Assembly (NCBI RefSeq): GCF_012290005.1
Contig: NZ_JAAXMS010000002.1
Location: forward strand, 868,001 to 932,000
DNA length: 64,000 nt
Direction of reading: 5' to 3'
Source: Crateriforma spongiae
GTDB lineage: Bacteria > Planctomycetota > Planctomycetia > Pirellulales > Pirellulaceae
Of this stretch, positions 27,461 through 37,152 are shown one piece after another. Position 1 is the first letter of the stretch, and every line of letters begins with the position of its first letter. Position numbers and translations under genes: made by a program. The notes under the pieces are model-generated. The model saw only the letters and a list, made by a program, of their open reading frames with translations. It was not told where the DNA came from and searched no databases.

Positions 27461-29509
27461 CTAGTTCACCGTCGGAAACACGCTAATTCGCAGCGTGGTG
27501 CATCCATAGGGAACCAGAGTCAATCGTTGTGGCTTTTCACCCTTCGGGAAGGCCGCCGGACTCCATGGTAGCGGTCCGGCTTCGTCGTGATAGCGTCCCC
27601 AGAGTGGGTTCCGCACGCCAAAAGCCTTCATGCTGATTGGTGCGGAACTTAACGCCCAAGGGTTTTCCGCCAAGGATGCACCGTCATCGGTAACAACATA
27701 CTTTCGATCAATGACGTCGCGACCGGAAACAATGTCATTTTCAAACAACGAAAAATTCCAGGCCGCACCGCTGCGCACCTCATGGCCCGCATCCGCCGAC
27801 GTCCATTGCTCGTCCATCTTCAATGCGAACACCAACGGGCCACGTAGGACGCTGACGCAGTTTTCATGGCCACGTTTAAATCGGACCTGCATCGGCAGAC
27901 GCAGCGTGACCAGATCTTCAGATTCCCACACACGATCCAATATTGTCATGGATCCGGCCGCGGGCTGTGGTACGGCCTGGCCATTGATCTCGATCGATGC
28001 CTGTTCACACCACTGCGGTATTCGTAAATGCAGCGGAAAGCGAGTGGGTTCGCTCAGTTCCAAGGAAAAACGGACAACATCGCGGAAGGGGTAATCGGTT
28101 TCCTCCCTGATCGAAACCTCCGTTCCGTTGCCAACCGTGGTCGTCACGTGGCACGGAGCATATGCCATCGTGGCAAGACCACCATCGCTGGAAGCCATCC
28201 ACAAATGGGCGGCAAATTTGGGCCACGCCTGATGCATGTTGCACGTGCAGCAGGGGTAGCCGTTGGTCAAGCCGAACAAGTTTGATTCGTAGGGATGGTT
28301 TGTAAACTTGTGCGGACTGTGCGTACACGAGATTTGATTCGCTTGCTGAAAGTACTGGCGAGCGGAAAAGTCGTCGGTCGCCTGCGTAGGCAACGCATTG
28401 TAGGCGATCCGTTCCAGCAGATCCGCGAAACGCACGTCGCCCGAGATTTCAAAGTTTTTCTCTAATGAAAACAATGCTTCGGAGATCGTGCAAAACTCAC
28501 TGCCACGAGTCGGGTCGGTGCCATGCATTCCTTCATCGCCGCCCCAGAGCCCATGGGGTTGGCCGTGATACGTTCGGATGTCATTAAGTGCCTTCACCGT
28601 GACTGCGAGAGCCTGTTGCACGCCATCATGCTGACCGAACACCAGCGGGTACTTCAGCGCATGCGCTAAATTCACACAGTGATACGCATCGCCTTCACCA
28701 TGATGCTCGCTGTATCGGTATCGTTTCAGGTTGATTCCCGAGCGGAAGTCGTCTACCCAGGGATAGGTTTGTTGTTTCAGCTGTTCCGCCAGGTCCAGCA
28801 AGAACGGTTCGCCGGTAACGTTATACAACCAGTAGACGCTCATCACATTTTCACCACCGCGTCGCCCGGCCCACCAAGAACCGCTTTCCGCATTCTCAGG
28901 ATCGTACAACGGTCGTGCGTTCAGCTCAGCGTGTTGGAATCGAGCGTAGCGCAGCATGCAGAATAGTGCACGATGATCACCGGTGGCCATGTAGTGCTGC
29001 TGTAAGATTTTCAGCATCACCATCCGCGGCCACCAGTCATCGGGATCGGTGATCTGTGCCCCCTTTGGCGGTGGGACTTTTCGTTCGCTTTGCTTCCGCT
29101 CGAACGGTCCAATCTGGCCGCTTGGCCGTTGATTGGCCAAGGTCCATTCGATCCAACACATGGCCTTGGCTTCCAATGCAGGGTCATTCAACAATTTGGC
29201 AAGCGGATACAGACCGTCGATCCAGTAGGGGCCGCGTTCCCAGGTATCACCGTCTCCACCCAGCCACGCGTTCCGGTCCCCGCAAACAGCCTCATAGGCC
29301 TCATCCAAATTTCCGGTCAAGCCGTCGGCCATGGTTTGAAGCTGGTGCTTCAGCCATCCACCGGGCTTGACCGATCCCAAAGGTAATTCCGCGTAGGGCT
29401 TTTCGATCAGTGGCGGACGATTGAATCGACCGGACTCATGATTCTCGCCAGATGATGATGACGCAATCAGCACCGCTAAGCATAAGAAAACGCTGGTTTT
29501 CAGTTTCAT
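27461..29509 (-). CDS. GH127 family glycosidase (DUF1680), exported
   Basis: 682 residues from the ATG at 29509, giving the signal peptide MKLKTSVFLCLAVLIASSSS; an upstream start would overlap the previous gene. The (alpha/alpha)6 barrel opens with RGPYWIDGLYPLAKLL. Glu338 and Cys340 (in GSEFCTIS) and Cys420-Cys421 (in YPCCTCN) match the zinc ligands and cysteine nucleophile known from the Bifidobacterium beta-L-arabinofuranosidase HypBA1 (E338, C340, C417, C418). GH127 also includes 3,6-anhydro-D-galactosidases of carrageenan degradation. With a GH117-like enzyme and many sulfatases nearby, an anhydrogalactose or arabinofuranose substrate is plausible, but neither is shown. It is flanked by a beta-propeller gene and two sulfatases. 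Confidence 0.93.
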   Translation of the reverse strand: MKLKTSVFLCLAVLIASSSSGENHESGRFNRPPLIEKPYAELPLGSVKPGGWLKHQLQTMADGLTGNLDEAYEAVCGDRNAWLGGDGDTWERGPYWIDGLYPLAKLLNDPALEAKAMCWIEWTLANQRPSGQIGPFERKQSERKVPPPKGAQITDPDDWWPRMVMLKILQQHYMATGDHRALFCMLRYARFQHAELNARPLYDPENAESGSWWAGRRGGENVMSVYWLYNVTGEPFLLDLAEQLKQQTYPWVDDFRSGINLKRYRYSEHHGEGDAYHCVNLAHALKYPLVFGQHDGVQQALAVTVKALNDIRTYHGQPHGLWGGDEGMHGTDPTRGSEFCTISEALFSLEKNFEISGDVRFADLLERIAYNALPTQATDDFSARQYFQQANQISCTHSPHKFTNHPYESNLFGLTNGYPCCTCNMHQAWPKFAAHLWMASSDGGLATMAYAPCHVTTTVGNGTEVSIREETDYPFRDVVRFSLELSEPTRFPLHLRIPQWCEQASIEINGQAVPQPAAGSMTILDRVWESEDLVTLRLPMQVRFKRGHENCVSVLRGPLVFALKMDEQWTSADAGHEVRSGAAWNFSLFENDIVSGRDVIDRKYVVTDDGASLAENPWALSSAPISMKAFGVRNPLWGRYHDEAGPLPWSPAAFPKGEKPQRLTLVPYGCTTLRISVFPTVN

Positions 29510-29535
29510 TCGAACTTGACTTCTATAAAACAGAT

Positions 29536-30690
29536 CTATGGTTGTCCGCACCACCGGAGAAACTTATCGACGGAGACGCTTGCGAGTCCGGTTTGCGATC
29601 TTCCACCGGGTTGGTAAGGCCGACGGCGGTCGTATCCGGGCATCCCGCTGCCCCAACCTTCGTAATACATGTACAGGATACCGTCGTGTTCAAACACTTC
29701 GCCAAACCAGATGCCACCTTCGTCCCATGCGCCCGATGGACCACGCTGGAAAAAAGGCTGTTGATTGGTGACTTTCGTCCACGTGACAAGATCATCTGAC
29801 CAGGCAACGTGAAAACGATCAGGATAGTCGATATGGCGGCGACTGCATTGGTAAACCATGTACCAGCGACCGGCGATTCGAAAGACTCGACCACCATGCA
29901 CCGACAGACTGTCAAAGCTGCCTTCCGGGCCGGTATCAAGCACCAACTGTCGAGGCGTTTCCGCGAACCTCGCCGGATCCGACGTAATCGCCAGGTAGGT
30001 CTTCAGTTTGTCGGTTCGCTTTCCTTTCGCTGGGTCATACTTCAGGTCTCCGTAAAACACGTAGAACAGGCCCTCGTGAAAAATTGCATCACATGGGCCG
30101 ATGAATCGCTGAAGCGGATTTCCCGACAGCTTTTCGAAACTCCTCCCCAAATCAGCGGAATAGGCAACAGCCAAGCAGGCCCCGTGATCGTAGGACACGC
30201 CCTTGTAGAACATCACCAACAGGTTTCGACCACCTGGGACAGCCCCCCAAACCGGGGTGCAATCCAACAAATGCTTTCCGTCATATGCGGTCCGTTCACC
30301 GTGCACCAGTATTGGATTGCCAGGAAATTCCTTCCATGGGCCACGAGGCGAAAACGTCGCAGGGTCCTGATACAGCAGGCCGATGGAATCATGGTAGTGA
30401 TCGGCCGGATCTCCTCCCTCCTCGGGAAAGTAACCGCTACCTCGGATGAACATGCGCCACCGACCGTCTGGTGATTCGGTCGGAGTTAAGATTGCCGCGT
30501 TGGCCACATGCACGGATCTCCAGGCCGGCGCGTCATTGACGGACAGAATCGGATTCTGATCCGTCCTGGTCATCAAAGCCTGTGAAAGTACGGGCGAATC
30601 GATTAGCAACAGCACCCATAAGATCGCCAAACCGCCCCGGAACGCCGATCCATTCACACGATCCTTCCATCGATTCGAGATCATGAACAT
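29536..30690 (-). CDS. Exported five-bladed beta-propeller, GH43/GH130-clan-like
   Basis: 384 residues; the start at 30690 is fixed by GAGGAG three bases upstream. Residues 20-37 (GGLAILWVLLLIDSPVLS) are a signal segment. Blades read WRMFIRGSGYFP, LLVMFYKGVSYD, GPCDAIFHEGLFYVFYGDLK, FDSLSVHGGRVFRIAGRWYM and WFGEVFEHDGILYMYYEGWG. The acidic residues in GPCDAIF, EGSFDS and FGEVFE occupy the places of the catalytic triad in GH43-like propellers, but I cannot assign a family. It heads the operon containing GH127 and two sulfatases and is divergent from the sulfatase at 30958, so it likely removes or binds an intermediate of that pathway. Confidence 0.87.
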   Translation of the reverse strand: MFMISNRWKDRVNGSAFRGGLAILWVLLLIDSPVLSQALMTRTDQNPILSVNDAPAWRSVHVANAAILTPTESPDGRWRMFIRGSGYFPEEGGDPADHYHDSIGLLYQDPATFSPRGPWKEFPGNPILVHGERTAYDGKHLLDCTPVWGAVPGGRNLLVMFYKGVSYDHGACLAVAYSADLGRSFEKLSGNPLQRFIGPCDAIFHEGLFYVFYGDLKYDPAKGKRTDKLKTYLAITSDPARFAETPRQLVLDTGPEGSFDSLSVHGGRVFRIAGRWYMVYQCSRRHIDYPDRFHVAWSDDLVTWTKVTNQQPFFQRGPSGAWDEGGIWFGEVFEHDGILYMYYEGWGSGMPGYDRRRPYQPGGRSQTGLASVSVDKFLRWCGQP

Positions 30691-30742
30691 GTACTCCTCG
30701 GTGGAAGCGTCGCGGTTGACTTCATTCATTTCACAAAGTGTG

Positions 30743-30757
30743 CCCACCGCCGGTGGG
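30743..30757. promoter_or_regulatory. 15-bp perfect palindrome, candidate operator
   Basis: CCCACCG-C-CGGTGGG in the 267-bp divergent gap between the propeller/GH127 operon and the 30958 sulfatase. It is flanked by two direct GGTTGACTT copies (about 30714 and 30770). There is no T-run, so an operator is more likely than a terminator. Confidence 0.4.
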
Positions 30758-30957
30758 TTACGCTACCGTGGTTGACTTTCTTGCATCAAGACGTGGCATT
30801 CCTGCCCCGCGCCGGCCGTCAAATTCGCAGCGACGATGGATCCAAATTTCTCGTGCCTACACACGCCCAAGAACACATGCTTCTCAGATAGATTTGTACG
30901 TTCGCGTCTTTTCTACCGGTCCCACATATTTGGCACGCTCCGCAAAACAGTAGACTT

Positions 30958-32367
30958 ATGAACATTAGTCAATCCGAGTTCATTCCACGACTGCTGGCGA
31001 TCGGAATGCTTGTCGTCGCCGCGACATCACACGGTGCGGAAACACGGCCCAATTTTTTGTTGATCGCGATCGATGATCTGAATGACTATGTCGGCTGCCT
31101 GGACGGGCATCCGAATGCGATCACTCCAAACCTTGACCGCTTGGCCGAACGCGGGGTCCTTTTCACTCGTGCCTATTGCAATTCACCAGTTTGCCAACCG
31201 TCACGCACCAGTCTTTGGACTGGCCTACGACCGACCACGACTGGCATCACCGCGAATCGATCTCCGTGGTTTCGCGAAAGTTCAAATCATCCCGATGCCG
31301 TGTCGCTGCCACAGGCGATGGCGTCGGCCGGATACAGCACACTTGGTTTTGGCAAACTATTCCACGTCGGTCGACAGGCCGAATCAGCGGTCGAATGGCA
31401 GCGTTCAAATGTCTTCAGTTACGGTCCACGACAGAAGCCAAAGTTAAATTATGCCTCTGGCGATTCCATCACCGACTGGGGCGTTCCCCCGAAAGATCGC
31501 GATCAAGCGTCAAGCTTTGATCCGATCATCGCCGATCGCACGATCGCCGCACTGAACGACCGTCACAGCCGACCTCTTCTGCTGGGCTGCGGTTTTTACC
31601 GGCCACACACGCCGCTGTATGCCGCCAGCCAATGGTTCGATATGCATCCCGAAGCCGACATCGCCCTGCCCCAAACCATTCCAGACGACAACGACGACCT
31701 GGTTTACTTTGGCCGACGACCACGACGTCCCCAGGACATCGAAGCGCCAGGTCTGTTCAACCAAGATTGGGCGGAGAAGACGGGGAAATGGAAAGACGTT
31801 CTGCGAGCCTATTTGGCGTGCACCTCGGCCATGGATCATCAACTCGGTCGTGTCTTGGATGCGCTGGATCGTGGTCCCCATGCCAAGAACACCTATGTGA
31901 TTGTGTTCTCCGACCACGGATGGCACTTGGGTGAGAAACGGCATTGGGGCAAAGCCGCATTGTGGGAACAGACCACACGGATCCCCATGATCGTGGCTGG
32001 GCCAGGCATCCCCAGCGGCATCCGATACGATCAACCGGTCGACCTACTAACGATTGCCCCGACCGTATTGGATTACGCAGGCGTTCAACCTCTCGGCGAA
32101 CTGGATGGGCATTCACTGCGGCCAATCCTGGAAGACCCCACCCGAAATTGGCCCCATCCAGTGCTCACGACATTTGTTGACCACCATGCATTGCGGACGC
32201 CACGTTGGCGATACATCCGTTACTCTTCCGGCGAGGAGGAGTTGTACGATCACTCCCGCGACTCCGAAGAATTTGAAAACTTGGCCGTCACCCACCGGCA
32301 AGATGCCCAGGTGCAGTCGACCTTGGCTGAGCTGAGGAAGCGAATGTCTGACTTGCTATCGCCTTGA
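30958..32367 (+). CDS. S1 family sulfatase, iduronate-2-sulfatase-like
   Basis: 469 residues; signal peptide to about residue 27. The N-terminal IAIDDLNDYVGCLDGHPNAITPNLDRLAERG, with L-N-D after the metal aspartates, is characteristic of the iduronate-2-sulfatase/choline-sulfatase branch (often filed as S1_7). C79-Q-P-S-R with TSLWTGLRPTTTGI is the modification site. FGKLFHVG, GFYRPHTPLYAAS and FSDHGWHLGEKRHWGK are the branch-specific active-site blocks. In this branch the second metal motif is SDHGWHLG rather than TSDNG. Family knowledge suggests 2-O-sulfated uronic acid or related sugars, but planctomycete members act on other glycans too. It stands alone, divergent from the propeller/GH127 operon. 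Confidence 0.95.
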   Translation: MNISQSEFIPRLLAIGMLVVAATSHGAETRPNFLLIAIDDLNDYVGCLDGHPNAITPNLDRLAERGVLFTRAYCNSPVCQPSRTSLWTGLRPTTTGITANRSPWFRESSNHPDAVSLPQAMASAGYSTLGFGKLFHVGRQAESAVEWQRSNVFSYGPRQKPKLNYASGDSITDWGVPPKDRDQASSFDPIIADRTIAALNDRHSRPLLLGCGFYRPHTPLYAASQWFDMHPEADIALPQTIPDDNDDLVYFGRRPRRPQDIEAPGLFNQDWAEKTGKWKDVLRAYLACTSAMDHQLGRVLDALDRGPHAKNTYVIVFSDHGWHLGEKRHWGKAALWEQTTRIPMIVAGPGIPSGIRYDQPVDLLTIAPTVLDYAGVQPLGELDGHSLRPILEDPTRNWPHPVLTTFVDHHALRTPRWRYIRYSSGEEELYDHSRDSEEFENLAVTHRQDAQVQSTLAELRKRMSDLLSP

Positions 32368-32419
32368 AGCACCAACACGTGCCCAGACGATTGTCTGCTC
32401 CGCCAACAAACGTACCGGA

Positions 32420-33445
32420 CTAACGAATCTGAGGCGACCGCGTAAGGCTGTCAAAGAAAAGTTTCCAGGTGCGATCCACGTCAATCTCGCTGACTCGCAA
32501 CATCTCGCCGTGACGTTGTGATCTTTCAAAAGCCAACGTTCGCTGCAGTCGAGGTGTAGAAACGACCTCCATCTTGCACAACGTCGGATCCATCAGCCAA
32601 GCGATGTCGCCGACATCGAAAAAGCCTTTCGTGACCTTGGCGAATTGCGGCTTCTGGTCTCGAAATCGATGCAGAAACTCTCCGGTGGCTCCCATCGGGG
32701 CAAGCCTTGCTTTCGTTTCTGCATACGGAATCGTCAGTTTGGTTCCTGTGTCGAACCACACCAACGGTACCTGGCTTTCCAACAAAGCTTGAACGGCGAT
32801 CACATCGCCCACGACATTGAACTGAACCGTTCGCTCCGGCCAGTGGTGGGCACAGCGGGCATGAAAGACAACCCGCAGGTAGGGTTGAATGTCGGGTGCC
32901 TGCAGTATGGCACTTGCTGTATTGGTCGCGGCTCCCAACACGACAACCCAAAGCGGATTGCTCGGCGACGCCTGCCTTGCCAGCCTAACGATGAGATCCG
33001 CTCCCTCACTGGAAGTGGGGACATTTGAATACTGCATGGGGTCGCCACCACGGGCTATCGGAAATCGTACTTGGTTTCCCGACACTTCCAACAGTTGCTG
33101 TAACAGATCAAACGACTTGTCAGTGCTGTCGGGTCCCGCCCACTGCGCGAAGTGTGTAGCCACCATCCCCTGAAGCTCAAACCTCTCGCTGGCCGCAAGC
33201 GCTAGCGAGATGGCGTAAAGATCATCAATCTCATTCGCAACATCGCTATCAATCAACAGCGGCATACATTGACCGGGCGCAGGAACAGCCGGAACGATTC
33301 GCTGCGATGCGTCGGCTGATACGACGGTGGTGGATCCGATTTGCTGTGCAGACGCCCGTCCCGAATTCACGGATCCTGTCACAAACAGTGCAATCGAACA
33401 GACACCCAAACAAACAAACCGAACCATCGTCATTACCATCTCCAT
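32420..33445 (-). CDS. Exported nucleoside-hydrolase-fold protein
   Basis: 341 residues with a signal peptide (VRFVCLGVCSIALFVTGSV). The inosine-uridine nucleoside-hydrolase fold is recognisable from LLIDSDVANEIDDLYAISLAL, a variant of the DTDxGxDDxxAL calcium motif, from LWVVVLGAATNTASAILQ, and from VQFNVVGDVIAVQALLESQ. The C-terminal FDVGDIAWLMDP stands where the catalytic HD usually lies. The insertion of A-N-E in the first motif and G-D in place of H-D suggest the enzyme is not an ordinary nucleosidase. It is exported and lies within a polysaccharide region, so a glycoside other than a nucleoside is possible. It follows the DUF1552 gene by 162 bases. AGGTGA precedes the ATG. Confidence 0.85.
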   Translation of the reverse strand: MEMVMTMVRFVCLGVCSIALFVTGSVNSGRASAQQIGSTTVVSADASQRIVPAVPAPGQCMPLLIDSDVANEIDDLYAISLALAASERFELQGMVATHFAQWAGPDSTDKSFDLLQQLLEVSGNQVRFPIARGGDPMQYSNVPTSSEGADLIVRLARQASPSNPLWVVVLGAATNTASAILQAPDIQPYLRVVFHARCAHHWPERTVQFNVVGDVIAVQALLESQVPLVWFDTGTKLTIPYAETKARLAPMGATGEFLHRFRDQKPQFAKVTKGFFDVGDIAWLMDPTLCKMEVVSTPRLQRTLAFERSQRHGEMLRVSEIDVDRTWKLFFDSLTRSPQIR

Positions 33446-33607
33446 TCACCTGGCCAGCAATCTTATCGGAACCAATCGCTTCGTCCGGAACGAACTCTCA
33501 TCGTGCGTGATCCTGCAACATAATACCGCACGACTCCTTCGACTCGACCATGCCATCTGCGTGAAAAAACAGCCCGAAGTTCGCCCCAAAAAAACCAGGA
33601 CATGCGT

Positions 33608-34996
33608 CTAGCCTTTCGCTGACAGCTCCGTAATTTGCTTGGTTGCGATTCCTACGGGACGATCCATCGGCACGCCGGCACAAGTCAACAAGGTCGTCAA
33701 CAAATCTCCCTGATTCCCCTGAACATCCGGAAGGAAACGCCCGGTATTCAGAGAACCGCCGCCGCGTCCGGCCAAAATGAAGGGCAAATTTTCGCGGGTA
33801 TGCTTGTTACCGTCTTCCAGTCCGGAACCCCACATCATGATGCAGTTATCCAACAGTGTTCCATCGCCTTCACGCAAGCTGTGCATCTTCTTCACCATAT
33901 AGGCAAATTGTTCAATATTGAATTCCGTGATGGCGGCGACTTTCCGGACCTTATCGGGCTGGTTGTTGTGGTGTGTTGTCGAATGATGCTTGTCAGAAAA
34001 TCCCAGCTCCGGATAGGACGCACCGTTTGGCGTGGACCCGATGTAGGTGCACACCCGAGTCGTGTCGGTTTGGAAGGCCAACACATTCAAATCGCACATG
34101 ACCTGCATGTACTCGCTACGTTTGTCTCCTTCAGGAATCTTGACCTCGATCGGTGGCGAATCCGACTTGTGACTACGGCTCGGTCGAATCCCAGCCTTTT
34201 CCAATGCCGCTTCCTTTTGACGTATTTCAATGGCGGCGATTCGTCGTTCCACCGACCGCACACTATCTAGGTATTCATCCAGCTTTTGCTGGTCGTTCGG
34301 AGACAGCGTCCGTCGTAAATCACGCGCACCACCAAGAACCAGATCCAACATATTGCGGTCCAAGGGACTGATCTCCGAGGAAACCTTGCCGCTGTCTTGA
34401 TCTTTCGTATTGAACAGTCGATTCAACACATTCCGCGGATTGATTTCGGCAGGGACCGCCTGGGTTGGAGAACGAAAACTGCAATGGGAATAGTAGGCTT
34501 CGTTCAGCCCCGCTTGGTTTTCTTTCCATGTTTGGGGCATCGTGGCAAGTTCCAACGAAGGCAGCGTGGTAAACGCTCCCAATGCATTCGCCGCAATCTG
34601 GTCTGCGGAAATCGAGATTGCGATCTCATCACGCCGATCGGGATCGGGCAGCGCCGCGGTCAGCCAAGTCGACAATTCCAAGGCATGGGGGGCACCCTTG
34701 TACGGACCGTTGGAAACGCCTGAAATGCCTTTCATCATCAGACATTGATCCAAAACCGGTCGCAGTGACTGGATTGCCGGTGGTGGCGACGTCAAGAAAC
34801 TGTGCGCATCGGCGGGCCAAAACTGATCCATGATCACCCCGTGGGGCATGTACATGAATCCCAAACGGACCGGAGGTTTCAACGCTTTGCCTGCCCCCGA
34901 ATCCGCCCATCCCATCGCATCCAAAAGAGGCAACGCAAGCGCGGCTCCCGCACCCTTAAGATAGGATCTTCGCCCGATCGTGCTGATTGTGCTCAT
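33608..34996 (-). CDS. DUF1552 protein, Tat-exported
   Basis: 462 residues; the ATG at 34996 has AAAGG upstream. Its N-terminus [20 protein letters not shown] is a twin-arginine signal. DUF1552 proteins occur throughout Planctomycetota almost always beside a DUF1592/DUF1588 cytochrome, as here. The catalytic role is not established; related DUF1501 and DUF1552 proteins show a sulfatase/phosphatase-like fold, and the [11 protein letters not shown] block here resembles a metal-binding turn. The [20 protein letters not shown] and [12 protein letters not shown] stretches are highly characteristic of the family. It lies 68 bases downstream of its cytochrome partner. Its connection to glycan use is only positional. 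Confidence 0.92.
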   Translation of the reverse strand: MSTISTIGRRSYLKGAGAALALPLLDAMGWADSGAGKALKPPVRLGFMYMPHGVIMDQFWPADAHSFLTSPPPAIQSLRPVLDQCLMMKGISGVSNGPYKGAPHALELSTWLTAALPDPDRRDEIAISISADQIAANALGAFTTLPSLELATMPQTWKENQAGLNEAYYSHCSFRSPTQAVPAEINPRNVLNRLFNTKDQDSGKVSSEISPLDRNMLDLVLGGARDLRRTLSPNDQQKLDEYLDSVRSVERRIAAIEIRQKEAALEKAGIRPSRSHKSDSPPIEVKIPEGDKRSEYMQVMCDLNVLAFQTDTTRVCTYIGSTPNGASYPELGFSDKHHSTTHHNNQPDKVRKVAAITEFNIEQFAYMVKKMHSLREGDGTLLDNCIMMWGSGLEDGNKHTRENLPFILAGRGGGSLNTGRFLPDVQGNQGDLLTTLLTCAGVPMDRPVGIATKQITELSAKG

Positions 34997-35064
34997 GAGA
35001 AACCTTTCGGGCACGCCAACTGATGCGCCCAGTCTGTCGTTGCCAACTGATTGAACTGCGTCAA

Positions 35065-37002
35065 TCAGTTGGTCTGGCGATGTGTGAAGGGATAACTGGT
35101 GACCACGGCGGTGACGATCGTTTTCATTCGGTAGTCATCCGCTGCGATTTCTCGCATCAATTCATCGACGACGATCTCGTCGTAGCCCTCCAGCCTTCGA
35201 CATAAAGCATAGGCTAACAACTTCTCCAGCAAGTTGCGTGAAAAGTCGTCGACGCGACCGGCGATCATCGCTTTCAATTCTTCGGGGCTGGTGAATCGAC
35301 TTCCATCGGGAAGCTCGCCCGTGGAATCGATGGCACGACCATTTTCATCTTGATCACGCCAGCGACCAATCGCGTCAAAGTTCTCGAGGCCGAAACCGAT
35401 CGGATCGAGCAATTTGTGGCAGTTGGCACAGACAGGATCCGTTCGATGCAATTCCGTCCGTTCGCGCAGTGTCAAGTTGGCCACGGATTCCTGATCCTGT
35501 GTTTCGAGTTCCGGTACATCGGGCGGCGCCGATGGCACCTGTTCGCCCAACACTTGCTGCAATACCCACACGCCGCGAATGACCGGGCTGGTGCGGTTGG
35601 GAAACGACGTGGCCGCCAGAACGCCGGGCATCCCCAAAATCCCTCCACGATTTCGGTCGGGCAAAGAAACACGACGCATCTCTGGCCCCGAAATGGCATC
35701 CGGAAGTCCGTAAATCGCTGCTAAGTCTTCATTGAGAAACGAGTATTCGCTGTCGATCAATCGCGTGACGCTGTGGTTGTTTCGTACCACGTCTTCAAAA
35801 AACAATCGCACCTCGTCATACATGGCCGATCGCATCGCGTCGGTCATCTGTGGGAACTTTGATGCATCAAACGCCCTGGTCTTCAGGTCCGTCAGCCCAA
35901 GCCATTGTGCGCCAAAACCATCAAACAACGCACGAGACCGTGGATCGTCCAGCATGCGATAGACTTGAGCCTTCAACGTCTGTGGTTCATGCAGTCGTTT
36001 GGAATCAGCCAGTGCCATCAGTTCGGCATCGGGCATCGTTGCCCACAACAAGTACGACAAACGCGCGGCGATCTGATGGTCGTCCAGTGGAACAATGCCC
36101 ACCGGGGCAGCGGCCCCGACGGCCGGTGTGATGAACAGGAATTGTGGGGAAACCAACATCGCTTTGAGCATCAAACGCAGTGATCCGGTTTCTGAAAGCC
36201 CTTTTCCACGTCCGAGTTCGTAAACATTCAACAGGACCGCCACTTCATCATCCGACGCAGGCCGCCGATAGATGTTCTTGGCAAGCGATCTGGCAATCTT
36301 TTCGACGGCTGCACCAGTATTCGAACTTTCGGAGGGAAGCTGGCCGATCCATTCCCTTTGCCAGTTCGTCGGAGACGACTCGTCAGTCGCAATGACCTGG
36401 TTCACCACCTGGTCAGTGATTGCAAGGTATTGTTCCAGCTGAAGTGGGGAAAGAGAGTTGAGGTAACCTTCACCGCTGACCTCGTCGGGCAGACGATCGG
36501 CAACCTTGGGATCAACACCAAACAGATCACGCAGGGTATTGGCGTATTCTGTCTTGGTTAGACGCCGGATGACAAACGGCCCCGGGTCTTTGGGACTAAG
36601 GTATTTGACCTTATCCAGCCACTGAACAAATTTCAGTCGTTCTTCATCGCTGGGCTGCTCTAAACCTTCCGGAGGCATATCATGCGCTTTCACGCGCGCC
36701 ACTGCCTTCTTCCATTTCTCACTGAAGGCGGCATGCCCCGGCGTATCAAGCGCGGGGGTAAAGCTGAGCCCTGCCTCGGTCGGACGTCGATTCTGATGAC
36801 AATCCAGGCAATAGGTCTTGATGAATGGACGAATGCTTTTCTGAAAAAACTGCTCCGCTTCGGCTTTTTGAGCCGCAAGGTCCGCCGGCACAACTGACTG
36901 TGCGGAGCAATCGGCGGCCCGCATTGGCATGACGGCCAACGAGATCGCAGCAATCGTGTTCGTTAGAAACCGTTGCATTCGAATGGTTACCAGCTGGCTC
37001 AT
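35065..37002 (-). CDS. Planctomycete cytochrome-like protein (DUF1587-1592-1588-1585)
   Basis: 645 residues from the ATG at 37002 (AAGGG ribosome site); signal peptide around [20 protein letters not shown] heme-type C-x-x-C-H is in TYCLDCHQN near residue 63, and a second in [20 protein letters not shown]. Between them: DUF1587 ([18 protein letters not shown]), DUF1595/DUF1592 ([29 protein letters not shown]), DUF1588 ([23 protein letters not shown]) and DUF1585 ([23 protein letters not shown]) in the usual order. Function in vivo is unknown; the heme motifs suggest periplasmic electron transfer coupled to the DUF1552 partner. A widespread lineage marker rather than a glycan-specific gene. Confidence 0.94.
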   Translation of the reverse strand: MSQLVTIRMQRFLTNTIAAISLAVMPMRAADCSAQSVVPADLAAQKAEAEQFFQKSIRPFIKTYCLDCHQNRRPTEAGLSFTPALDTPGHAAFSEKWKKAVARVKAHDMPPEGLEQPSDEERLKFVQWLDKVKYLSPKDPGPFVIRRLTKTEYANTLRDLFGVDPKVADRLPDEVSGEGYLNSLSPLQLEQYLAITDQVVNQVIATDESSPTNWQREWIGQLPSESSNTGAAVEKIARSLAKNIYRRPASDDEVAVLLNVYELGRGKGLSETGSLRLMLKAMLVSPQFLFITPAVGAAAPVGIVPLDDHQIAARLSYLLWATMPDAELMALADSKRLHEPQTLKAQVYRMLDDPRSRALFDGFGAQWLGLTDLKTRAFDASKFPQMTDAMRSAMYDEVRLFFEDVVRNNHSVTRLIDSEYSFLNEDLAAIYGLPDAISGPEMRRVSLPDRNRGGILGMPGVLAATSFPNRTSPVIRGVWVLQQVLGEQVPSAPPDVPELETQDQESVANLTLRERTELHRTDPVCANCHKLLDPIGFGLENFDAIGRWRDQDENGRAIDSTGELPDGSRFTSPEELKAMIAGRVDDFSRNLLEKLLAYALCRRLEGYDEIVVDELMREIAADDYRMKTIVTAVVTSYPFTHRQTN

Positions 37003-37152
37003 TGAATCCCTTGGTTTGCATCGGTGGATTCGGATGCTCTTTCGACCGACTTGGGGTTCGTGATCGATGGTGTCGGCCCCAATATCGCACGTCAGTCCAA
37101 ATACAAATCTGACTGAACCGAATGACGCACTCATCAGCCGAAACCGTTCGTT

